The position numbers and the translations under genes were made by a program. Below are positions 1 to 5,408 of a stretch of 5,408 nt of DNA, in pieces. The notes under the pieces are model-generated. The model was not told where the DNA came from. It did no database searches and saw only the letters and a program-made list of their open reading frames with translations. Numbering within the stretch: position 1 is the stretch's first letter; each line of letters starts with the position of its first letter. Source of the DNA: JAWKWA01 sp041397765 (GTDB lineage: Bacteria; Pseudomonadota; Alphaproteobacteria; Rhizobiales; Hyphomicrobiaceae); assembly GCA_041397765.1 (NCBI GenBank), contig JAWKWA010000046.1:1-5408 (forward strand). The letters run 5' to 3'.

Positions 1-643
1 GAGCCGTCGGCAGTGCTGGCCTGCGCGTCCGGCCCGTCGGCCTTCGCCTCCGCCGGCTCCTCCGCGATGTAGCCCGTATGCACGATGAGATCGGCGATGC
101 GCCCGGCCGCCGGAAAGGTCGCCGCAAATGGGACGACCGCGGCATCGCCGTGCACCAGCACTTGATCGAAGCCCTGCCTCAGCGTGGCGATCGTCCATTC
201 CGTTCGCGAGGGATCGCCCTTCTCCACCAGCACGTCGCGCACCGACGCCGCGATCGCGGCCCGCGGCCTCGCCCGCTCGATGAGCGCGTCGATCTCGCCC
301 CTCAGGTTCCGCCGCCCGAACGGATAGTGCTCGATGATCACGAGGTCGGGCGCGATGCGGTCGTGGAGCGTGATGAGCGCCTGCCGCCGCCGGGCGAAGA
401 GGAGTTCGTTGACCGGCTGGCCCTCGGCGTCGAGAAGCAGCTTGAACGAGGAGTCGGCCGCCCGGATCGGCTCGAGCTGCACGAGCTCCGCCCCGCCGAG
501 CCGGATGCCCGCGACCGGCATGCCCCCGAGGCGACCGTCACCGTAAAGCCGCTGCGAGCGAGCCCGCGCGCGATGGCGGCCGCCCGGCTCAAGTGACCGA
601 CGCCGAGCAGGTGCTGCACATGGATGAGGACGCATGGGCTCAT
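1..643 (-). pseudogene. MurG/GT28-like glycosyltransferase (COG4671 type), frameshifted and cut by window edge
   Basis: The N-terminus MSPCVLIHVQHLLGVGHLSR has the same GxGHLSR glycine-rich loop as the first gene of the operon. Frame 1 is family-like for about 40 codons, to VTVASG near position 524, then becomes Ser/Arg-rich nonsense ending at a TGA at 338-340. One frame over, the protein resumes directly with GMPVAGIRLGG and stays open and family-like to the left edge: IRAADSSFK, the APDLVIIEHYPFGRR segment, SVRDVL, FDQVLVHGDA and HTGYI. These parallel RPDVFLVDKEPLG, GLRDIM, YDDILVYGCEA and YTGYL of the first gene. The junction is a run of five G (523-527); one more G would restore a single frame of about 214 visible residues, roughly half of the family length. 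The linker at the left edge is Ala/Glu-rich, as in the paralogue. If the missing base is a sequencing error, this is an ordinary CDS; otherwise it is disabled, since only about 40 native residues would be made. Confidence 0.8.
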
Positions 644-1824
644 GGTGGCCCTCCGCATTGGCCCCGCCCGGCATCGGCCGTGCCGTGCTCGGCCACCACA
701 GCCTCGATGAGCCGGCAGAAGCGGGCTCCCTCGCTCCCGAGGTCATGGCGCTCCAGCGCGAGCCGTGCGCCGGTCGCTCCCATGGTTTGGCGCCGATCCG
801 GATCCTCCAGCAATGCCTCGATCGACCTCGCGAAGTCGGCCGCATCGCCATAGTCGGCGAGCAGCCCGCCCGCCCCGTGTTCGACGACGTCCGGCACACC
901 CTGGCCCCGCGCGCCGACCACGGCGAGCCCCGCCGCCGCCGCCTCGATGAACACCATGCCGATCGCCTCGTCGATGGCCGGCCACACCAGGAGGTCGGCG
1001 CCCGCGTAGATCTGCGCGAGCGCCTCGCCCGTCATCTCGCCGAGAAAGGCGATCCGATCGCCGAGGCCGGCGAAGGCCGCCCGGACCGCGCCCTCCTCCG
1101 GCCCGCCGCCGACGATGACGAGCCCCCAGTCGCCGCGGGCGAGCCGCGACAGCGCGTCCGCCAGCAGCCGGTAGGAGGCGAGCTTGGCGCCTGCCCGCAT
1201 CATGCCGACCGCGACGAGGATCGGGTTCTCGCCGAGGCCGGTGCGCGCGCCGAGCCTGCGCCGCGCCTCCCTTCGCCCCTTGGCTGCCGCCCGGTAGGGG
1301 CCGGTGTCGATGAACGGGCGGATCTGCCGGTAGCGATCGGCGCCGCGCAGATGGGGCAGCACCCCCGCCCGGTCCTTGCCGTTGAGCCCGAGCACCATGT
1401 CGGCCGCCCCGAGTGCCTCGATGCTCGCCAGATGGCCGGCCCGCCACGGCCCCGTCGCCTGCCGTTCCGAGACCGAGGCCTCGGCGACCACATAGGGAAT
1501 GCCGAGCGCTGCCGCCACCCGCGGGCCGATGTGGTCGGGCGCCTTGTGATAGAGATGGTAGGTGAGCCAGAGATGCGGTCGCTCGGCCTTCGGCCCTGCA
1601 GCGAGGCGTCGGGTCAGACGATCGGCGAGGCGCTGGCCGAGCGTGGCGATGCGCTGTTGGCGCCCGTCGTCGCCCGCCTTGTCGTAGCTGCGGAACGGCG
1701 TTGCGAGCGCCACCTCGTGGCCACCGGCGATGAGCGCCCGCATCAGCATGCGTCCGATCAGCCGGTCGCCCGAGGGCTTGCCGCGCTCAGGCGCGTTCAG
1801 CGGCGCATGAAACGCAATCCGCAT
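640..1824 (-). CDS. Glycosyltransferase family 4 (GT-B), second of the operon
   Basis: A 394-residue GT-B enzyme distinct from its upstream neighbour. It opens with MRIAFHAPLN and the KPSGDRLIGR loop (16-25). The C-terminal donor domain contains LVAVGMMRAGAKLASY (203-218), VIVGGGPEEG (236-245), RIAFLGEM (257-264) and DEAIGMVFIEAAAAG (285-299), giving the GT4 EX7E pair as E286 and E294. QGVPDVVEHGAGGLL (308-322) is the usual downstream segment. No membrane helices are seen. The ATG at 1822-1824 best matches the family N-terminus and has a weak GGGTG about 7 nt upstream. In-frame GTG codons at 1851 and 1833 are alternatives, the first with GAGGAG only 2 nt away. The gene overlaps the preceding one by 38 nt from the ATG. 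Its TGA overlaps the next ATG (ATGA). It probably adds one sugar in the same glycan pathway; donor and acceptor unknown. Confidence 0.9.
   Translation of the reverse strand: MRIAFHAPLNAPERGKPSGDRLIGRMLMRALIAGGHEVALATPFRSYDKAGDDGRQQRIATLGQRLADRLTRRLAAGPKAERPHLWLTYHLYHKAPDHIGPRVAAALGIPYVVAEASVSERQATGPWRAGHLASIEALGAADMVLGLNGKDRAGVLPHLRGADRYRQIRPFIDTGPYRAAAKGRREARRRLGARTGLGENPILVAVGMMRAGAKLASYRLLADALSRLARGDWGLVIVGGGPEEGAVRAAFAGLGDRIAFLGEMTGEALAQIYAGADLLVWPAIDEAIGMVFIEAAAAGLAVVGARGQGVPDVVEHGAGGLLADYGDAADFARSIEALLEDPDRRQTMGATGARLALERHDLGSEGARFCRLIEAVVAEHGTADAGRGQCGGPP
649..654 (-). promoter_or_regulatory. Ribosome binding site deciding the start of the last glycosyltransferase
   Basis: On the minus strand GGAGGG lies inside the end of the preceding gene, with the GGAGG core (650-654) 6 nt from the ATG at 641-643. 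This favours that ATG, which overlaps the previous stop as ATGA, over the in-frame ATG at 656-658, which precedes the Shine-Dalgarno. Confidence 0.75.
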
Positions 1825-3145
1825 TCGTTTCACCCGTCGCTGCCGCCGCACCGCTCCTCGAAGTCTCTACGCCCTCGCCAGCGCTCGCGCCGCCATCCTC
1901 GCCCGGTGCTGCAAGCCCGAACCGCTTCGCCAGCAGCGCGAGGCCGGCCTCGAAGGTGAACCGCTCCCTGACACGGGCGGCGCCCGCCGCGCCGAGCCTC
2001 GCCCTCAGCGCGCGATCGCCGATCAGCCGGGCGAGCGCGGAAGCGAGCGCGTCTGGATCGTCCGGCGGCACGATGAGGCCCGTCACATCGTCCTCGATCA
2101 GCTCGGGGATCGCCGAAACGCGTGTCGAGACCGCGGCGAGCCCCTGGCTCTGCGCCTCCATCAGCACGTTCGGCAGCCCGTCCCGGTCGCCGTCGGCGGC
2201 GATGCGGCTGGCGAGCGCGAAGATGTCCGCCTGGCGATACTGAGCGAGCACCTCGTCCTGCGCCATGGCCCCGAGAAAGCGCACCCTGTCGGCGATCCCG
2301 CGCGAGGTCGCGAGCGCCTTCAGGGCTTCCGCTTCCGCGCCCGCTCCGACATGGGTGAAGGTCCATGACGGCTCGGCCGGCAGCCGGGCCAGCGCCTCGA
2401 TCAGCACCGGATAGCCCTTCTTCGCCACCGCCCGGCCGACCGAGAGGATGCGCACCGCGCCGTCCCTCCGCTCGCTAGCCGCCGGACCTTTCGGGGGCGG
2501 GGGAAATCGCGCCAGATCGAGACCGTGATAGACCAGCGAGACCTTGCCACCCTGCGCGCCTCCGACCCGCCGCAGCACCTCTGCATTGGCGGCCGTGCAG
2601 GTCACCAGCCAGTCGAGATCGGCGAGCTTCTCCGCCTTCTCCCAGTCCGGCGTCGTGTAGATGTCCTTGGCATGCGCCGAACAGCTCCACGGCAGCCGCC
2701 GCATCGCCGCCGCGTAGCGCCCGACGGACGCCGGCGTATGCAGGAAGTGGACGTGGATGCGTCCGATGTCGCCCGGCATCTCCGCGGCCAGCACCGCCGC
2801 CTGACCGAGCCGGCGGATGCGGTTGCGCGTCGGATCGCGCCGCAGGTCGGCGAGAAAGAGCCAGAGCGCCCGCCAGAAGCCGGGCATCGCCAGCGCCCGC
2901 CCGAGCCCGGCAAGGACGCGGAGCGGTTCCTCGTGGAGATATTCCGGCAGATAGCTCACCGGCGCGCGGATCTCGCGGTGCACAGGGTGCACTTTGCCGT
3001 CGTGCGGGCGGCGCATCGAATAGAGGAGGACCGGCAGGCCGAGCCGCTCCAGACCGAGGATCTCCTGGGCGATGAATGTCTCCGACAGCCGCGGATAGCC
3101 CTTCAGCAGGATCGCCACGCGGCGTGCGTCCGCCGGCTCAGTCAT
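1787..3145 (-). CDS. Glycosyltransferase family 4 (GT-B), WcaL-like exopolysaccharide type
   Basis: A 452-residue retaining GT-B glycosyltransferase. The N-terminus reads LLKGYPRLSETFI (about 13-25), the signature opening of WcaL/colanic-acid-type transferases. AHAKDIY (157-163) and YHGLDLARF (206-214) mark the domain junction. SVGR..KKG (235-244) opens the donor-binding domain, which has RVRFLGAM (288-295) and DGLPNVLMEAQSQG (322-335), the region of the GT4 EX7E motif with Asp in place of the first Glu. The family normally ends near ALLAKRFG (403-410); a tail of about 40 Ala/Gly-rich residues follows and overlaps the next gene. I place the start at the ATG at 3143-3145, which gives an 8-nt ATGACTGA overlap with the preceding stop; an in-frame start at 3175 would add ten residues unlike the family. 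Substrate unknown. Confidence 0.9.
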   Translation of the reverse strand: MTEPADARRVAILLKGYPRLSETFIAQEILGLERLGLPVLLYSMRRPHDGKVHPVHREIRAPVSYLPEYLHEEPLRVLAGLGRALAMPGFWRALWLFLADLRRDPTRNRIRRLGQAAVLAAEMPGDIGRIHVHFLHTPASVGRYAAAMRRLPWSCSAHAKDIYTTPDWEKAEKLADLDWLVTCTAANAEVLRRVGGAQGGKVSLVYHGLDLARFPPPPKGPAASERRDGAVRILSVGRAVAKKGYPVLIEALARLPAEPSWTFTHVGAGAEAEALKALATSRGIADRVRFLGAMAQDEVLAQYRQADIFALASRIAADGDRDGLPNVLMEAQSQGLAAVSTRVSAIPELIEDDVTGLIVPPDDPDALASALARLIGDRALRARLGAAGAARVRERFTFEAGLALLAKRFGLAAPGEDGGASAGEGVETSRSGAAAATGETNADCVSCAAERA

Positions 3146-4376
3146 TGCCGCCGACGATGCGCAACGTGCGGCCACCGAGCGCCCGGTCGAGCCAGCCGTC
3201 GACCAGACCGTTGATGACGTCGAAGCCGTCGAGCAGTCCGGCGATCCGGGCCTTGGAGGGCGGCGGCGCCCCCGCGAGACCGCGAATGGCCCCGGCCATC
3301 ACCTGGGGATCCGAGCGGCCATCGTCCACCAGCATTCTGACGAGACCGAGCTCCTCCATTCGCGAGGCGCGGATGAACTGCTCGAGCCGCGGCACGGTCC
3401 TCGGCACGATCAGCGACGGCTTGTCGTGGGTCAGGATCTCGCAGAAGGTATTGTAGCCGCCCATGCCCACCACCCCGACCGAGCCGCGCATCAGTTGCGC
3501 CAGATCGTTGACGAAGGTGGTGATGGTGACGCGGCCCTCGCCGAGCGCCGCCGCGCGGCTGCGGAAGCGTTGCTGGTCGTCGTTCGCCATGAACGGCCCG
3601 AGCACGATCTCGGCGCGGTAGGGGATGCCGGCGTCGGCCTCATAGGCCCTCATCACCCATTCGATGAGCTCGGCGCCGTCCCCGCCTCCCCCCGTCGTGA
3701 CGAGCACATAGGGCGACGGCTCGGCCTTGGCCGCGCTCGGGCCGGCCTCGACGTCGTCGGCGCCGCTGCGTCGCAGATAGCCGGTATAGGTCATCTTGTT
3801 GGTGACGCTGCGCGGCATCTCGATGCCCAGCAGCGGATCGTAGATCGCCTCGCAGCCATAGACGAGGATGTCGTCATAGAGGTCGACGAGTGCCGGCACC
3901 GCGTCCTTGCGGTCCCATTCGCTCTTCAGGATGTCGGGACCGTCCATGATGTCCCTGAGACCGAGCACCAGCCGGGTGCCCCGGGATTTCAGCATCACGA
4001 GCGTCGATTCCACCTCGCCCCTGAGCCCGAGCGGCTCCTTGTCGACGAGGAATACGTCCGGCCGGAATGTCTCGGCCGCGCAGCGGATGATGCTCTGCCG
4101 AAGCTCGATCGCATCCTCGATCGAGACGTCGAGGCCGCGCGCCGTGTAGCTGCCGTTCTTCAGCTTGACGACACCGGGGAAGCGCACGAAGTCGACCCGC
4201 GGCCGGAACGGATAGCTGCCGATGATCGGCAGGCCCGACAGGATCAGCACCGAGATGTCCGGGCGGTGATCGACGAGCGAATGCGCGATCGCCCGGCATC
4301 GGGACAGATGCCCGAGGCCGAAGGAATCGTGGCTGTAGATCAGCACGCGCGCATTGCGCTCGAATCGCTCGTACAC
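3138..4376 (-). CDS. MurG/GT28-like predicted glycosyltransferase (COG4671 type), first gene of the operon
   Basis: A 412-residue protein with the layout of GT-B glycosyltransferases related to MurG. The N-terminal Rossmann domain opens with VLIYSHDSFGLGHLSR (11-26), containing the GLGH glycine-rich loop typical of this family. An interdomain linker rich in Ala, Asp and Glu spans about 203-222. The C-terminal nucleotide-sugar-binding domain starts with VLVTTGGGGDG (224-234) and carries GMGGYNTFCEIL (304-315), which matches the position of the MurG GGxxT/E donor-binding motif, then a PR...EQF segment (325-334). No signal peptide or membrane helix is seen, so a cytoplasmic or peripheral membrane enzyme is expected. 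Donor and acceptor cannot be read from sequence. The GTG start has a strong Shine-Dalgarno; the stop TGA overlaps the next gene by 8 nt. It is a paralogue of the frameshifted gene at the left edge. Confidence 0.88.
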   Translation of the reverse strand: MYERFERNARVLIYSHDSFGLGHLSRCRAIAHSLVDHRPDISVLILSGLPIIGSYPFRPRVDFVRFPGVVKLKNGSYTARGLDVSIEDAIELRQSIIRCAAETFRPDVFLVDKEPLGLRGEVESTLVMLKSRGTRLVLGLRDIMDGPDILKSEWDRKDAVPALVDLYDDILVYGCEAIYDPLLGIEMPRSVTNKMTYTGYLRRSGADDVEAGPSAAKAEPSPYVLVTTGGGGDGAELIEWVMRAYEADAGIPYRAEIVLGPFMANDDQQRFRSRAAALGEGRVTITTFVNDLAQLMRGSVGVVGMGGYNTFCEILTHDKPSLIVPRTVPRLEQFIRASRMEELGLVRMLVDDGRSDPQVMAGAIRGLAGAPPPSKARIAGLLDGFDVINGLVDGWLDRALGGRTLRIVGGND

Positions 4377-4382
4377 GATGCA

Positions 4383-4389
4383 CCTCCCC
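4383..4389 (-). promoter_or_regulatory. Strong ribosome binding site for the first glycosyltransferase
   Basis: On the minus strand GGGGAGG sits with its GGAGG core 6 nt upstream of the GTG at 4374-4376. This is near-perfect Shine-Dalgarno spacing and decides the GTG start, since no ATG near the N-terminus competes. Confidence 0.8.
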
Positions 4390-4512
4390 GTAGGCGGGCC
4401 GCGAGGCCCTCACGCGACATTGCCCTTTATCAGCCCTTCGGACCAGACAATGACTTGCCGAAGTGCCCCCTCGCAAGGAGCTCCCTCAATGACGCTGCGA
4501 GCGGACATCGCA

Positions 4513-4531
4513 GGCGGGGCGTCCCCCCGCC
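4513..4531. other. GC-only hairpin in the operon leader
   Basis: GGCGGGG (4513-4519) and CCCCGCC (4525-4531) form a perfect 7-bp all-GC stem around a 5-base loop. It lies about 140 bp upstream of the GTG start of the first glycosyltransferase, so it would be in the 5' leader if transcription starts further upstream. No T-run follows on either strand, so it is not a standard intrinsic terminator. In DNA this rich in G and C such a stem may be fortuitous. Confidence 0.35.
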
Positions 4532-4684
4532 GGGCTGGTACCGCCGTCGGTGCCACCACCGCCGGTCGGTCGACCTCTAATTGGGCGAAGCTTCCCGAGT
4601 AAGACAGCCCCCGAAGGGTCAACAAAGCGTGAAAGAGCGTTAGGAAATGGACACTTTTTCATCCCCGCTTGGAAGAGTTGATCG

Positions 4685-4705
4685 CTTGTGAGGTACTTGT
4701 GAGGT
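4685..4705. repeat. 10-bp direct repeat with 11-bp period
   Basis: CTTGTGAGGT occurs at 4685-4694 and again at 4696-4705, separated by one base. The 11-bp period is about one helical turn, so both copies face the same side of the DNA, a layout seen in some regulator-binding sites. It sits at the edge of the AT-richer part of the intergenic region, about 310 bp upstream of the first glycosyltransferase start. A regulatory role is inference only; a chance tandem duplication is equally possible. Confidence 0.45.
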
Positions 4706-4792
4706 GTCGGCGATGGGGAGACGGCTGCTCAACGCGGATATGGCCTGGGATGTTCCCATCTTCCTCGCCGAGCTCTGTCGAACCTGTAGCAC

Positions 4793-5408
4793 CTATCGAC
4801 GTTGCCGCGCCTTAAGTCCCGCTGCGATGTCCGCTGCGATCGCATCGGCCGCCGCCGCCGGGTCCCCGGCTTCGCTGATCGGCCGGCCGACCACCAGATA
4901 GTCGGCGCCCGCCCGGATGGCCTCTGCCGGCGTCATGACGCGGGACTGGTCCTGGCGGGCACTGCCGGCCGGCCGGATACCGGGGGTGACGATGAGGAAA
5001 TCCGGCCGGGCCCCGGTGCGGATCGCACTCGCCTCCTCGGCCGAGGCGATCACGCCGTCGAGCCCCGCCTCCTCGGCGAGTCGCGCCCTGTGGACGGCGA
5101 GCTCTGCCGGCGAGCGGGCGATGCCCTGCTCGGCGAGGTCGCCCGGCTCGATCGAGGTCATCACCGTCACGGCCAGCAGCTTCAGCCCGCTCTCTCCCCG
5201 TCCCCGCACCGCCGCGGCGAGGGTCTTCCTGTCGAGGCCGTGCACCGTCAGGAAGCCGACGCCGGTACGCGCCGCATTGGCGACCGCCTTCTCGACCGTG
5301 TTGGGAATGTCGAGCAGCTTCATGTCGAGAAAGACCGGCTGGCCGGTTGCGGCAAGGTCGCGCGCCAGCTCCAGCCCGCCGCCGAGTGCCAGCTCGAGGC
5401 CGATCTTG
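4793..5408 (-). CDS. pyrF: Orotidine-5'-phosphate decarboxylase, 3' part (5' end beyond window)
   Basis: Catalyses decarboxylation of orotidine monophosphate to UMP, the last step of de novo pyrimidine synthesis, in the cytoplasm. About 204 codons are visible, with the frame open to the right edge. The family is usually about 230-240 residues, so roughly 30-40 N-terminal residues, including the early LD motif, are missing. Numbering visible residues from K1 (of KIGLEL), the active-site residues are K1, D28, K30 and D33 in FLDMKLLDIPNTV. This spacing equals E. coli Lys44, Asp71, Lys73 and Asp76. Further family motifs are VTVMTS (80-85), DGVIAS (117-122), TPGIRP (141-146), the DQSRVMTP segment, and GRPI (174-177), whose Arg contacts the phosphate in the family. 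The usual KxHD is KLLD here, a variant I associate with rhizobial-type enzymes. The stop is TAG. No strong intrinsic terminator follows. Family assignment is very secure. Confidence 0.97.
   Translation of the reverse strand, partial: KIGLELALGGGLELARDLAATGQPVFLDMKLLDIPNTVEKAVANAARTGVGFLTVHGLDRKTLAAAVRGRGESGLKLLAVTVMTSIEPGDLAEQGIARSPAELAVHRARLAEEAGLDGVIASAEEASAIRTGARPDFLIVTPGIRPAGSARQDQSRVMTPAEAIRAGADYLVVGRPISEAGDPAAAADAIAADIAAGLKARQRR

Larger units (their letters stand above)
4377..4792. other. Gene-poor intergenic region, probable promoter and leader of the glycosyltransferase operon
   Basis: About 416 bp lie between the pyrF stop and the GTG start of the first glycosyltransferase. I find no convincing gene in either direction. 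The stretch around 4610-4700 is visibly less GC-rich than its surroundings, as expected of a promoter zone. A TTGACC hexamer on the minus strand (4617-4622) resembles a -35 box, but no good -10 box lies 16-18 bp downstream, so I do not call a promoter. The region also holds a 10-bp direct repeat (4685-4705), a GC-only 7-bp hairpin (4513-4531) and weaker stems nearer the start codon (4396-4409, 4436-4477). A 5-bp perfect stem with a 3-base loop at 4746-4758 lacks a T-run and is not a credible pyrF terminator. Confidence 0.6.

Noticed and set aside
78..596. 172-codon plus-strand open frame over the frameshifted gene
   Set aside because: The minus strand carries recognisable glycosyltransferase segments over the same bases; the plus-strand product is Arg/Pro-rich without motifs.
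634..1959. 441-codon plus-strand open frame
   Set aside because: It is antisense to the second GT4 gene and part of the first; composition is Arg/Pro/Ala/His-rich with no domain, typical of a shadow frame in GC-rich DNA.
2525..3214. 229-codon plus-strand open frame
   Set aside because: Antisense to the WcaL-like GT4 gene, Arg/His-rich, no recognisable domain.
3426..4580. 384-codon plus-strand open frame
   Set aside because: It lies opposite the clearly recognisable COG4671-type glycosyltransferase and shows no family motif; an antisense shadow.
4617..4622. TTGACC on the minus strand as a -35 box
   Set aside because: No acceptable -10 hexamer is found 15-19 bp downstream.
4410..4625. 71-codon minus-strand frame starting with TTG in the intergenic region
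   Set aside because: TTG start without a Shine-Dalgarno, no family resemblance, and it crosses the hairpins of the leader; more likely untranslated.
4746..4758. Perfect 5-bp stem with 3-base loop downstream of pyrF as a terminator
   Set aside because: The stem is short and no T-run follows on the minus strand.
4704..4901. 65-codon plus-strand frame overlapping the end of pyrF
   Set aside because: Its second half is antisense to pyrF, and the first half has no motif or convincing ribosome site.

Overview
The window is GC-rich (by eye roughly two thirds G+C), densely packed, and all of its genes lie on the minus strand. The GC level, the codon bias and the form of the PyrF active-site segment (FLDMKLLDIPNTV) fit an alphaproteobacterium, probably Hyphomicrobiales or a relative. 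This is inference from style; no rRNA or other phylogenetic marker is present.

In transcription order (right to left): (1) the 3' end of pyrF, orotidine-5'-phosphate decarboxylase, with its 5' end outside the window (4793-5408); (2) a gap of about 416 bp (4377-4792) with no convincing gene, containing an AT-richer stretch, a spaced 10-bp direct repeat and several possible stem-loops; it is the likely promoter and leader of the next operon; (3) four glycosyltransferase genes with overlapping ends: a MurG/GT28-like predicted glycosyltransferase (COG4671 type, GTG start, 3138-4376), a GT4-family enzyme resembling WcaL-type exopolysaccharide transferases (1787-3145), a second, different GT4 enzyme (640-1824), and a second COG4671-type enzyme (1-643) that runs off the left edge.

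Each junction in the glycosyltransferase run overlaps (8, about 38 and 4 nt), so the four genes are almost certainly co-transcribed and translationally coupled. No transporter, polymerase or sugar-nucleotide synthesis gene is visible, so the product cannot be named. The best inference is stepwise assembly of a short glycan on a cell-envelope glycolipid or polysaccharide by cytoplasmic or inner-membrane-associated GT-B enzymes. pyrF is probably a pyrimidine housekeeping neighbour rather than part of that system.

The most notable feature is a single-base frameshift in the last glycosyltransferase gene, at a run of five G (minus strand; 523-527). About 40 N-terminal codons are in one frame, and the rest of the protein, to the window edge, is intact one frame over. 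It is either a recent pseudogene, a homopolymer sequencing error, or (least likely) a recoding site. Long plus-strand open frames throughout are antisense shadows of these genes.
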